A stretch of DNA of 64,000 bases from Sporolactobacillus sp. THM7-4 (GTDB lineage: Bacteria > Bacillota > Bacilli > Bacillales > Sporolactobacillaceae). This document shows positions 44,926 to 54,813 of the stretch, piece by piece (position 1 is the stretch's first letter; each line of letters opens with the position of its first letter). The DNA lies in NCBI RefSeq assembly GCF_004153165.1, contig NZ_SEMD01000001.1:346651-410650 (forward strand). Reading direction: 5' to 3'. Made by a program: the position numbers and the translations under genes. The notes beneath the pieces were generated by a model that was given only the letters and a program-made list of their open reading frames with translations, did not search any database and was not told the origin of the DNA.

Positions 44926-46302
44926 TCAGCCTCTGGCTAACTCGCAGTGGGCCTCGATTTCATCCCATTTCATATACAACCGTTTAATGTCTTCTTCAAT
45001 CAGCTGAGTTCCGGTCTGAACCTCGATCAGTTCCATTTCTTCCTCGGCCTTGATCGCGTGCATGGTCCCGGCGGAAATCTTTACTATATCACCGGACGTT
45101 ACCCGACGAATAGCACCGTTTTCGGCAAGAAATCCGTGCCCTTTAACCACCGTCCAGTTTTCATCACGCATCTCATGGCAATGATAGCTGATATTCTCTC
45201 CCTGCTTGATTTTAATCCGCTTAGTCAGCACTTCTTTCCCGGATTCCTCATATTTCGTATAATCAAGCACGCGGTACCAGCCCCAATGACGCTCCTCATA
45301 CATCGGACGCTGGTCGAATCCCTTCATGACCTCTTTAATTCTCGGACTCTGCTCTTTATCTGCAACGAGAATGCCATCCGGGCTGACAGCAACAACGGCA
45401 TTGGAGATGCCCAGAACAGTGACCGGAAGATCAAGCTCGTTGATCAGATGTGTATTTTCCGAATCATTGCTGATTATTCCCCTGCCAATCTGCTGCGTCG
45501 CCATTTCTTCGGTCAGTGTGTTCCAGGTCCCAAGGTCCTTCCAGAACCCTTCGTACGGCAGAGCGACTATATTTTTCGCTTTTTCAACAACCGCGTAATC
45601 AAAACTGATTTTCGGCAGTTTTCCGAACTGCTGCACGAGTTCTTCATAGTTTAACGGCATCCCGAGGGCTTCAAGTTTCGAGATCAGATAATTAAGCCTG
45701 AATGCAAACACACCGCAGTTCCAGAGTGCCGATTCGGCAATCAATTTTTGTGCCATTTCTTTCTGAGGCTTTTCCGTAAAGTGGTCGACTCTGATGTAAT
45801 CCTTCGTGTCTGCTTTTTCAGGAACAATATAGCCGTATTTTTCGGAAGGGTAGGTCGGTTTGACGCCCATCAGTGCTAAATCCGCATCCGTATCTTTGAT
45901 CAGATTCTCCAAATCCTGAATCCGTTTGAAGAATGTCGTTTCCACATATGGATCGACCGGCAGAACTGCAATCACTTCATCAAGACGCGCGCTTGTCATC
46001 GAATAGAGATAAGCAGCCGCAAGGGCGATCGCCGGAAACGTGTCACGCCTTTCGGGTTCGACAATAAGCGGTACATCTCCGTTCAGCTGATCCTGGAGCA
46101 TTTCCACCTGGCCTTTGCCGGTCGCGATGACCGTCGACTTTCCCAGTCCTGCCTGATTTAATTGTTCGAAGACCCGCTGAACCATAGAAGACAATTCCTT
46201 CTTGTCATTCTCAAGAACTCTCAGAAACTGTTTGGAACGCGCATCATTAGATAGCGGCCAGAGCCGTTTTCCTGATCCGCCTGATAATAGAACAAGACGC
46301 AT
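44926..46302 (-). CDS. manC: Mannose-1-phosphate guanylyltransferase, with fused cupin domain
   Basis: Makes GDP-mannose from mannose-1-phosphate and GTP. About 459 residues. The nucleotide-binding start is MRLVLLSGGSGKRLWPLS, followed by KQFLRVL and VEPERRDTFPAIALAAAYL. Motif FTEKP and NCGVFAF lie near 185-210. A C-terminal cupin of the type II phosphomannose isomerase kind holds VVKGHGF and ISAGTMHAIKA. The ATG at 46302 has GGGGAG at 8 nt. No polysaccharide cluster is adjacent, so the product may serve glycoprotein or exopolysaccharide synthesis elsewhere. Confidence 0.88.
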   Translation of the reverse strand: MRLVLLSGGSGKRLWPLSNDARSKQFLRVLENDKKELSSMVQRVFEQLNQAGLGKSTVIATGKGQVEMLQDQLNGDVPLIVEPERRDTFPAIALAAAYLYSMTSARLDEVIAVLPVDPYVETTFFKRIQDLENLIKDTDADLALMGVKPTYPSEKYGYIVPEKADTKDYIRVDHFTEKPQKEMAQKLIAESALWNCGVFAFRLNYLISKLEALGMPLNYEELVQQFGKLPKISFDYAVVEKAKNIVALPYEGFWKDLGTWNTLTEEMATQQIGRGIISNDSENTHLINELDLPVTVLGISNAVVAVSPDGILVADKEQSPRIKEVMKGFDQRPMYEERHWGWYRVLDYTKYEESGKEVLTKRIKIKQGENISYHCHEMRDENWTVVKGHGFLAENGAIRRVTSGDIVKISAGTMHAIKAEEEMELIEVQTGTQLIEEDIKRLYMKWDEIEAHCELARG

Positions 46303-46420
46303 CTTACCATCTCCCCGTTCAACTATAATTCTATGCATCTGTTAATGCTAACTGTCTTGCATACTATATCTAGTATACCACGAGTTGGAAGGTCATAAAC
46401 AACAGAGGCAGTTGCGAGAA

Positions 46421-46570
46421 TACATTGACGATACTCCAAATATATCGACGGTCGCGTGTTTATATCGGCGGTTCTCAGATTACATCGGCGGTCGCGCGTT
46501 TATATCGGCGGTTCTCAGATTACATCGGCGGTCGCGCGTTTATATCGGCGAAACCCGAATCTCATCAGCT
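46421..46570. repeat. Tandem array, TATATCGGCGG family, 20-bp period
   Basis: Seven units of exactly 20 bp from 46421. Two types alternate: TATATCGGCGGTTCTCAGAT and TACATCGGCGGTCGCGCGTT, so a 40-bp higher-order repeat is present twice without change. The first and last units are more diverged. The array ends at the stop codon of the GH42 gene. A two-unit copy lies at 62993-63032. Confidence 0.93.
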
Positions 46571-48565
46571 ATGCTCATTGTTTTTTTTATAGATTTTGAC
46601 GCCCATTGGTGGTATTCTTACAACCTGTTTTTCCTGTAACCCTGTGAGAAGTTCATCGTAAACCTGATCGATGACAAAAATTTTTTCACGTCCCGAGTGA
46701 TTGAGAATAAAGTAGTACTCAGCCGATCCTTTTATCCTTTTCGTGACTTCAACCCCCTCAGGGACGTTGATTGGTGCCCCGGCGTGAGCATTTGAAAGAA
46801 TCTCGCGGAATAAATAAGTCAGGAAACTGTCTTCTGGCTGTGTCCCCAGATAATAAGCTTTGCCCGACCCGAATCGATGTCTGGTCACGGCGGGCATTCC
46901 GGCCAGATACCCGTTCTGAAACCAGGCAATCGCTTCAGCACCTTTCAAGTGAATGGCCTCTTCCCATATTCGGTTGGCCATGTCGCCCCACAATGTCTTG
47001 ATTTGATGGCTCACTTCCTTTCTCATTGGCGAAAATTCTTCCACGTAAATGCCCAGCACATCTTTATAGGCTCCGGGATATCCCCCGAGATACACACGTT
47101 CATCCTCATTAACGATGCCGCTGAAGAAGTTGGTTACGAACGTGCCCCCATTTTTAATAAACGTTTTTACTTGATCAGAAAAGGGTTTTGACACTTGATA
47201 ACTGGCCGGTGCGAAAATAACCTTATATTTATCCAGTTTTTCACCTGGACGAACAAAATCAACACTTATGTTTAATTGGCGCAGGATACGATAGAAGCTG
47301 AGAAGCTGTTCGATATACCTGATCAGATTGGACGGTTTGGAGTCCAGTTCAAGTGCCCACCAGTTTTCCCATTCGAAGATCATGGCGACTTCAGCACAAA
47401 AGGCTGAACCGATCAATTCTTTACATTTTTTCAATTCCCGGCCCAATGCCGACACTTCCCGGAACACACGGCTGTTTTCGTCATTCGAATGAGGAACCAT
47501 GCCGCTGTGAAACTTTTCCGCTCCTCCCTGCGCGGCCCGCCACTGAAAAAACAGGATCCCGTCTGCTCCGTGCGCGATCGCCTCGTAGCTCCAGAGCCGC
47601 ATCCGCCCCGGTATTTTTACTGCATTCTGTTCGCGCCAGTTGACCGCGCCCGCTGCCTGCTCCATCAGGAGAAACGGACTTTTTTTCAGACTTCTGGTGA
47701 GATCGTGAGCCATAAATGATTCACAGGGAAGATTATCAAATGGATCAGGGTAAGCGTCCCAGGCAGCGACATCCATTTCCTTTGCCCACAAAAATCCATT
47801 GATCGGTTTATGCAGCCCCAACAGGTTGGTCGTTACCGGCACGTCCGGTGTGTATTTTTTGATCACGTCCCGTTCATTCTTATACAAACTCAGAATCGAG
47901 TCGTTCATGAACCGTTTATAATCGAGCTGCTGGCCGGGATTGGCGAATGTCGGCGTTTTCCCGGGAAGATGGATTTCTTCCCAGTTATAGTACCGCTGGC
48001 TCCAGAAGTCGGTCGACCAGCTTTTGTTCAGCTTGTCAATCGTTTGATACTTTTTTCGCAGCCATGTCTGAAAGGCTTTCCTGCAGTTGTCACAATAGCA
48101 TTCCGAAACGTGGCATCCATATTCGTTATTAATATGCCACATGACGAGGGCGGGATGGCTACGGTAGCGCCGGGCGATTTTCTCTGCCAGCGCTTTGGAA
48201 AGCCTTTTGTAGTCTGTACTGTTCGGACAGTAATGCTGTCTTGATCCGGGCAAAAGGCGCGTCCCATTTCTATCGACCGGCAGCGATTCAGGATATTTTC
48301 GCGCCAGCCACGCGGGCGGAGCGGCGGTCGCAGTGGCCAGATCGGCTTTTATCCCCTGAGCCGCGAGAAGATCCATGATTTTATCGAGTGTATGAAAATT
48401 GTAAGTCAACTCATCGGGCTGTAAATTTGCCCAGCTGAAAATGTTGATGCTGACCAAATTGACACCGGCTTTCTTCATCAGACGCATATCCTCTTCCCAT
48501 ACTGACTGATCCCATTGTTCCAGGTTATAGTCGCCGCCATAATAAAAGTCTTCCTGTTTAACCAT
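46565..48565 (-). CDS. GH42 beta-galactosidase
   Basis: Cytoplasmic glycoside hydrolase of family 42, about 666 residues, no signal peptide. Counted from the chosen start, WHINNEYG carries the acid/base Glu at about 148, and FLLMEQAAGAVNW carries the nucleophile Glu near 300. The zinc-binding cysteine group CYCDNCRKAF is present. A trimerisation domain and small C-terminal domain follow. The ATG at 48565 has AAAGGA at 8 nt, better than the TTG 36 bases upstream. It has no adjacent galactoside transporter except a divergent MFS gene. The likely substrates are plant galactans or galacto-oligosaccharides. Confidence 0.88.
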   Translation of the reverse strand: MVKQEDFYYGGDYNLEQWDQSVWEEDMRLMKKAGVNLVSINIFSWANLQPDELTYNFHTLDKIMDLLAAQGIKADLATATAAPPAWLARKYPESLPVDRNGTRLLPGSRQHYCPNSTDYKRLSKALAEKIARRYRSHPALVMWHINNEYGCHVSECYCDNCRKAFQTWLRKKYQTIDKLNKSWSTDFWSQRYYNWEEIHLPGKTPTFANPGQQLDYKRFMNDSILSLYKNERDVIKKYTPDVPVTTNLLGLHKPINGFLWAKEMDVAAWDAYPDPFDNLPCESFMAHDLTRSLKKSPFLLMEQAAGAVNWREQNAVKIPGRMRLWSYEAIAHGADGILFFQWRAAQGGAEKFHSGMVPHSNDENSRVFREVSALGRELKKCKELIGSAFCAEVAMIFEWENWWALELDSKPSNLIRYIEQLLSFYRILRQLNISVDFVRPGEKLDKYKVIFAPASYQVSKPFSDQVKTFIKNGGTFVTNFFSGIVNEDERVYLGGYPGAYKDVLGIYVEEFSPMRKEVSHQIKTLWGDMANRIWEEAIHLKGAEAIAWFQNGYLAGMPAVTRHRFGSGKAYYLGTQPEDSFLTYLFREILSNAHAGAPINVPEGVEVTKRIKGSAEYYFILNHSGREKIFVIDQVYDELLTGLQEKQVVRIPPMGVKIYKKNNEHS

Positions 48566-49211
48566 CGCCGTCATCCTTTTCTTAAAAGAATCCTTCAACA
48601 TTCAAAACCCTTTTCAGGAAAACGTACAATCCAGTTCGAACAATCGGCGTTCGATATCTATGATTAAGGGGACGCATTGTACGATCATTTGAAGTTCTCG
48701 AAGCCATAAAAAAAGAACAGTTAAAAAAGCGGAAACTTGTTGAGACTCCAGATTAAAGATGTTCTGCTCCATTAACGGGGGACAGTAATGAGTTCACCAT
48801 TCCTCCAACTTTATTCATCCTCAATAGGGAAAATTCATTTCATCATTTCCTTTTCCATGATCCAGATGCAAGTCCTGTTCTTATGTAAGAAAAAGACCCT
48901 AAAATTAAAAATTCAAAATTCGTTGTTAGATAATATCACATAACTATGTAAAATTATTTTTATAAGATTATAATAGTAGGCATTAACTGGTCATCCGTTA
49001 AATTCAAAGAAAGGCAGCTGATTCAAGAAGGGCAGCTGATTCAAGAATAGAAGAAATAAATAATGGTCAGGAAAAACCTGGTTATGATGTTTTTTCATTA
49101 TCGATGTGATGGAAGAAAACATCACCTGTTTATGGAAAACGAAATACGGTTGCTATTTTGCCGTTTTGGGGACACAAGCTGGATTAAGGAGTCTAATTGG
49201 AGGGATACTTT
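48566..49211. other. Divergent intergenic region with a short direct repeat
   Basis: Gap between the GH42 gene and the MFS gene. GGCAGCTGATTCAAGAA is directly repeated at 49013-49029 and 49031-49047 (18-bp period). TTATAAGATTATAATAG near 48958 offers a -10-like element for the MFS gene. A frame reading IVRSFEVLEAIKKEQL at about 48680-48755 has no start and may be a remnant. Confidence 0.45.
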
Positions 49212-50462
49212 ATGATTCATTCCAAGAAAGATTATATTCTTACAACGGTCTTATTTTCTCTGGGATGGGCATTTATGTATGCGGATCGCAATATTCTTTC
49301 ACCAATCATGAGTGTGATCGGTGAAGACTGGAATCTTTCGAAAAGCGAACTTGGACTCATGTCAACGGTATTTTTCACAACATATGCATTAATGCAGATT
49401 CCTGCCGGATTTTTAGCTGACCGTTTCGGTCGGGTCAAGATTCTCGTTGCTGGTTATTTATTATTCGCGATTGGAACTTTTTTTAGCGGCATTGTTTCAG
49501 GACTTGGATTATTCTTAGTGGTTCGTGCCATTACCGGTTTTGGGGAAGGCACTTATTACGGACCTCAATACGCGATTTCTTCAGAGACGCTTCCGAAAAA
49601 ATATCGCGGCGTATCCTCTGCAATCATTAACAGTGGAATGGCGCTCGGAATTTCTGCCGGATTTATTGCGTCAAGCTATCTGACCTTTACACTCCAAAAA
49701 AGCTGGCAAACTTCATTTTTCATATTTGGTGTATTTACAGCAATCGTAGCCGTATTGATTGGAATTTTTATTAAAGATGATGTGAAAAAGCCTACTGTAG
49801 AAAAGGAAAAAATGGAAAAAGCAAATCTGAGAATCTTATTTAGCCGCAACCATATTTTCACTTATATCTTGATTTTCTGCTCACTGTACGGATTTTTCGG
49901 CATGCTGACCTGGCTGCCTTACTACCTGCAAACCGTTCGAGGTGTCAGCGGAGCACAGACAGGTGTTATTTCATCCCTGGTTCCATGGGCGTCCATTCCA
50001 GGTGCACTTCTGTTTGCTTATATTTCTGATCATATAAAAAATAAAAAACCTTTGATCTTGTTTCTTGCACTGCTCGGCGGGGTCTGCCAAATCGTGATTC
50101 CATACACACAAAATTATTCACTGATGATCACGGGTCTGGTCATTTATGGAATGGTTGGCAAACTGGCACTTGATCCGATCCTTGTCTCTTATGTCGCAGA
50201 GAATACACCATCCGTAATGTATTCCAGAGCCTATTCGATCTTCAACTTTGCCGGTATGGTGTCTTCCATTTTTGCTCCATATATTACCGGTTACTTTGCA
50301 GATTTAACAGGGCAACTTGAAATCGGGTTCTACATCTCAGGCGCACTGTTGTTCATCGGCGGAATTCTCTTCCTCCTTACGAATAAAGAACCGAATGCAG
50401 TAGCAGATGAGGAACCGGCAAGTGCACACGTTCCTGACATTGCTATTCCGAACCACAGATAA
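49212..50462 (+). CDS. MFS transporter, organic acid/sugar acid type
   Basis: Major facilitator of about 416 residues with 12 helices. WAFMYADRNILSPIMSVIGEDW and SELGLMSTVFFTTYALMQIPAGFLADRFGRVK resemble the anion:cation symporter branch (ExuT/GudP/GlpT-like). The ATG at 49212 has GGAGGG at a 7-nt spacing. It stands alone on the plus strand, diverges from the GH42 gene and ends at a strong terminator. The substrate cannot be read from the sequence. Confidence 0.82.
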   Translation: MIHSKKDYILTTVLFSLGWAFMYADRNILSPIMSVIGEDWNLSKSELGLMSTVFFTTYALMQIPAGFLADRFGRVKILVAGYLLFAIGTFFSGIVSGLGLFLVVRAITGFGEGTYYGPQYAISSETLPKKYRGVSSAIINSGMALGISAGFIASSYLTFTLQKSWQTSFFIFGVFTAIVAVLIGIFIKDDVKKPTVEKEKMEKANLRILFSRNHIFTYILIFCSLYGFFGMLTWLPYYLQTVRGVSGAQTGVISSLVPWASIPGALLFAYISDHIKNKKPLILFLALLGGVCQIVIPYTQNYSLMITGLVIYGMVGKLALDPILVSYVAENTPSVMYSRAYSIFNFAGMVSSIFAPYITGYFADLTGQLEIGFYISGALLFIGGILFLLTNKEPNAVADEEPASAHVPDIAIPNHR

Positions 50463-50502
50463 TCAGTCAGAAAGAAGAATTTTGGCTTAAATACTTATTT
50501 TA

Positions 50503-50545
50503 GGGAGGGTATTCTTTGCATAGAAGAATGCCCTCCCTTTTCCTT
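50503..50545 (+). terminator. Terminator after the MFS gene
   Basis: GGGAGGGTATTCTT and AGAAGAATGCCCTCCC form a long stem, then TTTTCCTTTT. Confidence 0.88.
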
Positions 50546-50700
50546 TTATAGAAACCGCCCGTATCGGACCACAGCTGCGCTATCTTCTTAAAAAGAGACG
50601 ATCATTTGCCCGGGTAATCGCTTCTCCCCGTCACGAAACTTTTTTCTCGAAGGGCGGTTACAAGCTGGAAAAGGTCTGGTCTCTTCCCCGCCCGATCAGG

Positions 50701-53205
50701 TTAAAACGTTCCGTGGCGTGCCAAATATTTTCCGGTAAGACTGCCCGGGGCTGCCGCGACTTGCCGGGGAGAGCCGGACGCAACCATTCGGCCGCCGTCA
50801 GGGCCGCCGCCGGGACCCAGATCAATAACATAATCAGCGTTGGCAATCATATCGAGATCATGATCAATATAGATAACGGTCGAACCGTTTTCCAGCAAGC
50901 GATCCAATACACCGAGCAATATTTCGATGTCGCGGGCGTGAAGACCGGTTGACGGTTCATCGAGTACATAAAGGGTCCCCGGCCGGCCGCTTTTCAATTC
51001 GCCGGCCAGTCTCATCCTCTGGGCTTCTCCTCCGGACAGTCCCGGGGTTGCTTCGCCAAGCCGGAGGTAGCCAAGGCCGACGTCACGGAGAACCTGCAGC
51101 TGGGCCGCGAGTGAAGGCTGATCCGAGAAAAATGTAAGTGCCTCATCGATATTCATCGCCAGCACATCGGCAATCGATTTTTCCTTGAATTTTATCTCGA
51201 GCGTCTCCGGCTTGTAGCGTGTTCCGTTACATTCCGGGCATTGTACTCTTTGTTCAGGCAGATACTGCATGTCGAGCGACAGTTCGCCCCGCCCGTCACA
51301 CGTCTCGCACCGTCCACCCGGAACATTGAATGAAAAGTGGCCCGCTTTCCATTGCCGCTTTCGCGCGTCTTCTGTCTCCGCAAAAATTCGGCGGATGTCA
51401 TCAAACAGCCCGGTATAAGTGGCCGGTGTTGAACGTGAGTTACGGCCGATTGGAGTCGAATCCACCATAAGAACGCGTTTCACTTTCTCCCATCCCGACA
51501 GATTTCCGATATGATCCGGAAGCGGTTTTCCCGAAATCGCCGCTTTGACAGCCGGCACAAGACTGTCAAGAATCAGTGCGGTTTTACCTGCTCCGGATAC
51601 TCCGGTCACAGCAATCATTCGATTGAGAGGAAAGCGGGCGCTCACACCCATTAAATTATGTAGACGGACATTATCAATTCGTATTTCGTCCGTACCCTGG
51701 TCGTAAACCGGGCGAAGCCTTCTTGCATGTACCGTGCGCCTTCCAGACAAGTAGGCACCTGTCAATGAATTCGAATCGCCGGCTAACTGTTCGGGGTTCC
51801 CGGTTGCGACAACACGGCCTCCGTTTTCACCTGCTCTCGGCCCCATCTCGATCACAAAATCGGATTCGCGGATGATTTCCAGATTATGATCGACGACAAC
51901 GAGGCTGTTTCCCCCGTCAACCATCCGACGCATGATTTTCTGTAGTCCGGTCACATTCGCCGGATGCAAACCGATCGATGGTTCATCCAGAACATACAAA
52001 ACACCGGTTGAGCGTCCCATCGCCTTCTCAACCAGTTCAAGCCTCTGGCGCTCACCTGTTGAAAGCGTTGTTCCCGCACGATCGAGTGTCAGATAGCCAA
52101 CACCGAGATCAAGTAAAGGAGCGATTTCCTGCCTGAGATCACCGGCCAGCTTGCCCGCAACGGGCTGAACGGACGCCGGAACATGAGCGGGCAGTTCGGC
52201 CGCGAACCGGTCCAGTTCGCGGAGCGAAAAGGCCGATACGCCGGCAATGTTTTGTTCCGAAATGGTTGTTTCCAGGGCTTCAGGCCGCAAACGGGTACCC
52301 TGGCAGGCGGAGCAGGTTCTGACCCGGAGAAACTTTTTCATTTTCGCATATTTCGTCTGATTTTTATCATTAGCGAGAGCCTGTTTTACAACCTCAACAG
52401 CGTTGTCATAAGCAAACGTTATCGGAAACTCATCACCTGTCTTCCGGTTATGGAATATCAACGGCCGCTTTGTCCGCCTGCCGTTCATAATAATCTGCTT
52501 TTCCTTTTCCGAAAGGTCTTTCCACGGTACATCTGTTCGGACGCCGAGCTGAGCCGCAATACGCACAAGGTATCCGCGTCCTGCCGCCCGCCACGATGCG
52601 ACCGCCCCCTGTCCGACTGTCCGGTCAGGGTCCGGAATGAGCAGAGTCCGATCCACTTCAGAACGTTCCCCCAATCCGCCACACGCCGGACACGCCCCCT
52701 CCGCCGAATTAAACGCAAACGATTCGGCACTGGGCAGCGGAAAATGGATACCGCAAACCGGGCAGGTGATTTCTTCTTCAAGGATGGATCTCAGTGCAGG
52801 CGGAACGCTGTGACCATTGGGACAGCGATGCGTACCCAGACGCGAAAAGATCAGCCTCAGTAAGTTATACAATTCGCTCATCGTACCGACCGTGCTTCGA
52901 CGTCCAGGGACAGGCGGACGCTGCCTGAGAGCAAGAGCCGGCGGTAAATAATCGATCCGGTCAACATCCGCCCGCTCTGCCTGATGAATCTTTCGCCTCG
53001 TAAAAGTGGACAGCCCTTCCAGATAGCGGCGGCTGCCTTCAGCATAGAGTACGCCCATGGCAAGAGAAGATTTGCCTGATCCGGACACTCCGGTTAAAGT
53101 GACCAGCTGTCTCAGGGGAACATGGAGCGTAATATCTTTCAAATTATGTGTATGTGCTCCGTAGACGTCAATTGTTGATGGCTGAGTATTCGAGTGATGG
53201 TTCAT
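50701..53205 (-). CDS. UvrA2-type ABC protein (class II UvrA)
   Basis: ABC-ATPase related to the excinuclease subunit UvrA, 834 residues against about 940-950 for UvrA1. Both ATPase halves are present: Walker A GVSGSGKSS near 40 and GVSGAGKTA near 540, signatures STGERQRLELVEKA and LSGGEAQRMRLAGEL, and Walker B LYVLDEPSIGLH and LYVLDEPSTGLH. Zinc cysteines CPVC..CPAC, CSACQG and CETCDGRG..CPECNG are intact. The missing length fits loss of the UvrB-binding region, the hallmark of UvrA2 proteins linked to tolerance of DNA-binding drugs. No uvrB or uvrC is nearby. The ribosome site is weak. Confidence 0.88.
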   Translation of the reverse strand: MNHHSNTQPSTIDVYGAHTHNLKDITLHVPLRQLVTLTGVSGSGKSSLAMGVLYAEGSRRYLEGLSTFTRRKIHQAERADVDRIDYLPPALALRQRPPVPGRRSTVGTMSELYNLLRLIFSRLGTHRCPNGHSVPPALRSILEEEITCPVCGIHFPLPSAESFAFNSAEGACPACGGLGERSEVDRTLLIPDPDRTVGQGAVASWRAAGRGYLVRIAAQLGVRTDVPWKDLSEKEKQIIMNGRRTKRPLIFHNRKTGDEFPITFAYDNAVEVVKQALANDKNQTKYAKMKKFLRVRTCSACQGTRLRPEALETTISEQNIAGVSAFSLRELDRFAAELPAHVPASVQPVAGKLAGDLRQEIAPLLDLGVGYLTLDRAGTTLSTGERQRLELVEKAMGRSTGVLYVLDEPSIGLHPANVTGLQKIMRRMVDGGNSLVVVDHNLEIIRESDFVIEMGPRAGENGGRVVATGNPEQLAGDSNSLTGAYLSGRRTVHARRLRPVYDQGTDEIRIDNVRLHNLMGVSARFPLNRMIAVTGVSGAGKTALILDSLVPAVKAAISGKPLPDHIGNLSGWEKVKRVLMVDSTPIGRNSRSTPATYTGLFDDIRRIFAETEDARKRQWKAGHFSFNVPGGRCETCDGRGELSLDMQYLPEQRVQCPECNGTRYKPETLEIKFKEKSIADVLAMNIDEALTFFSDQPSLAAQLQVLRDVGLGYLRLGEATPGLSGGEAQRMRLAGELKSGRPGTLYVLDEPSTGLHARDIEILLGVLDRLLENGSTVIYIDHDLDMIANADYVIDLGPGGGPDGGRMVASGSPRQVAAAPGSLTGKYLARHGTF

Positions 53206-53495
53206 CGCTTCGGGTTTCAGGGCGTCGGTGGGAATCCATTCCCGCTTTTCCAGGCCGAACGCTCCTTAACGGGCGCCTCCAATCAGCATGAATCGCAATA
53301 GTTTGTTTCATTCATATTTTATCACTCCCTTGTTCCTCTTTTCTAATCCGGCACTATCATAACCTTGCTCGATTCGAAAAGACCGCCCGACTTGAAAGAA
53401 CCTGATAAGCAAAATAAGCCTTATGTCCGGCTGGGCTGGTCTGAGCCGGTACTGTAAAGACATATTTCTGCTGTTTTTTTTCATTCTGTTAAAAA
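53206..53495. other. Gap upstream of the UvrA2 gene
   Basis: AT- and T-rich non-coding stretch preceding the UvrA2 gene. No repeat array, operator or open frame was recognised. Confidence 0.4.
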
Positions 53496-53540
53496 AAGAG
53501 CTGTCTTAGATGCCGGCTTTTCGGCCTTGAGACAGCTCTT
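53496..53540 (-). terminator. Terminator of the amino-sugar operon
   Basis: AAGAGCTGTCT and AGACAGCTCTT pair perfectly and enclose a nested GGCCGAAAAGCCGGC hairpin; TTTTTTT follows on the minus strand. Confidence 0.9.
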
Positions 53541-53588
53541 AATACAAACCGCTGACATGACAACTTTTTATGAACACTGATTGTCCGC

Positions 53589-53660
53589 TTATTTCCCTTT
53601 TGGGACAGATTCATCCAGGACACTGAATAGTTTTTCCAATATTTTCCCTTCGTCTTTCAA
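53589..53660 (-). CDS. Possible 23-residue peptide overlapping the nagA stop
   Basis: A TTG start overlaps the nagA stop codon (ATTGA arrangement typical of coupled translation) and opens 23 codons beginning MKDEGKILEKLFSVL, ending TAA before the operon terminator. The amphipathic composition reads like real protein, but it may be the tail of a lost gene. No homologue recognised. Confidence 0.35.
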   Translation of the reverse strand: MKDEGKILEKLFSVLDESVPKGK

Positions 53661-54811
53661 TAATCAAGAGATTTCAACTCTCCATCAACCGCGACGTCAT
53701 AAATATTAAAGTCCTGATCGATGACCACAAAATCCGCACATTTTCCTTCAGAAATACTGCCTATCCGGTCCTGAACACCCATGCTTTGCGCCGGTGCCAG
53801 CGACCCTAATTTCCAGGCTTGATAATTTTCAATGCCTGTCCATCTCTGAATGTTCTTCACACCGTCTATTAATTTCAGAACACTTCCTGCAAGTGATCCA
53901 GTATTTACGGTTCGGGCAACACCTTCCTGAACAATGACAGGAAATTCTCCCAGATTGTAATGACCATCAGGCAATAAGCCCGCCTTCATGCAATCAGTAA
54001 TCAAAGTAATATGCTCTTTTTTTACTCCGTAAGCTAACTTGACCATTTCTGAGCAAACATGGTGGCCGTCGCAAATCAGTTCGGCAAACGTCTCTCCATG
54101 AAGCAGACAGGCACCGGCTGTTCCCGGATCACGGTGATGCAAGCCTTTCATCCCATTAAATAAATGAACGAAAATGCTTGCTCCTGCTTTTACCGCTTTA
54201 CTTGCGGTGTGAAAATCGGCGTCAGTATGTCCCAGTGCAACCTTGATGTTTTCATCAGATAGTTTCTTAATGAATGAGAGCGCATTTTTTCGTTCAGGTG
54301 CCAGAGCAATCTTTACAACATGGTGGCCGCTCGCTTCCTGAATCGCCTGAAAGTCTTCAAGACTTGGATCCGAAAAATATTTAGGGTTTTGGGCACCCTT
54401 GTGTTCAGGAGTAAAATAAGGGCCCTCCAGGTAAATACCTTCCGGCTGGGCACCGTCAAGGCCGTTTTCAATAGCGTCGCCAAGTTTTCTGGACACCTCC
54501 GTCAGTTGTTTTATAGAAGATGTAAGTGTGGTTGGCAGAAAACGAGTGACCCCGATTTTGAGAAGTGATCTTGAAATTGTTTGAAAACTCTCTTGTGTTC
54601 CGTCCATGACATCGGCACCGTTAACCCCATGAATGTGAGTATCAAACAGTCCCGGCGCAACAAAATAATCCTGATAATCGAGGATCTCCGTACCTTCCGG
54701 AGGACAATCGGCCAGCTTTCCAAATTTGCCGTCAATGACTTCCAAATACTTTTTTGATTCTTCCTGTCTGTCTTCCAACAGAAATCCTTTAGCTTTAATA
54801 AAATAACGCAT
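53657..54811 (-). CDS. nagA: N-acetylglucosamine/galactosamine-6-phosphate deacetylase
   Basis: Removes the acetyl group from an N-acetylhexosamine-6-phosphate. It is 384 residues long. The metal-dependent amidohydrolase site shows FDTHIHGVNGADVMDG with H59 and H61, IYLEGPYFTPEHKGAQNP near 125-145, KIALAPE, LGHTDADF, VHLFNGMKGLHHRDPG and LITDCMKAG. The ATG lies 2 bp after the EIIA stop. As the operon encodes AgaS and a mannose-family PTS, the product may act on N-acetylgalactosamine-6-phosphate (AgaA role), but NagA specificity cannot be excluded. Confidence 0.92.
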   Translation of the reverse strand: MRYFIKAKGFLLEDRQEESKKYLEVIDGKFGKLADCPPEGTEILDYQDYFVAPGLFDTHIHGVNGADVMDGTQESFQTISRSLLKIGVTRFLPTTLTSSIKQLTEVSRKLGDAIENGLDGAQPEGIYLEGPYFTPEHKGAQNPKYFSDPSLEDFQAIQEASGHHVVKIALAPERKNALSFIKKLSDENIKVALGHTDADFHTASKAVKAGASIFVHLFNGMKGLHHRDPGTAGACLLHGETFAELICDGHHVCSEMVKLAYGVKKEHITLITDCMKAGLLPDGHYNLGEFPVIVQEGVARTVNTGSLAGSVLKLIDGVKNIQRWTGIENYQAWKLGSLAPAQSMGVQDRIGSISEGKCADFVVIDQDFNIYDVAVDGELKSLDY

Positions 54812-54813
54812 GA

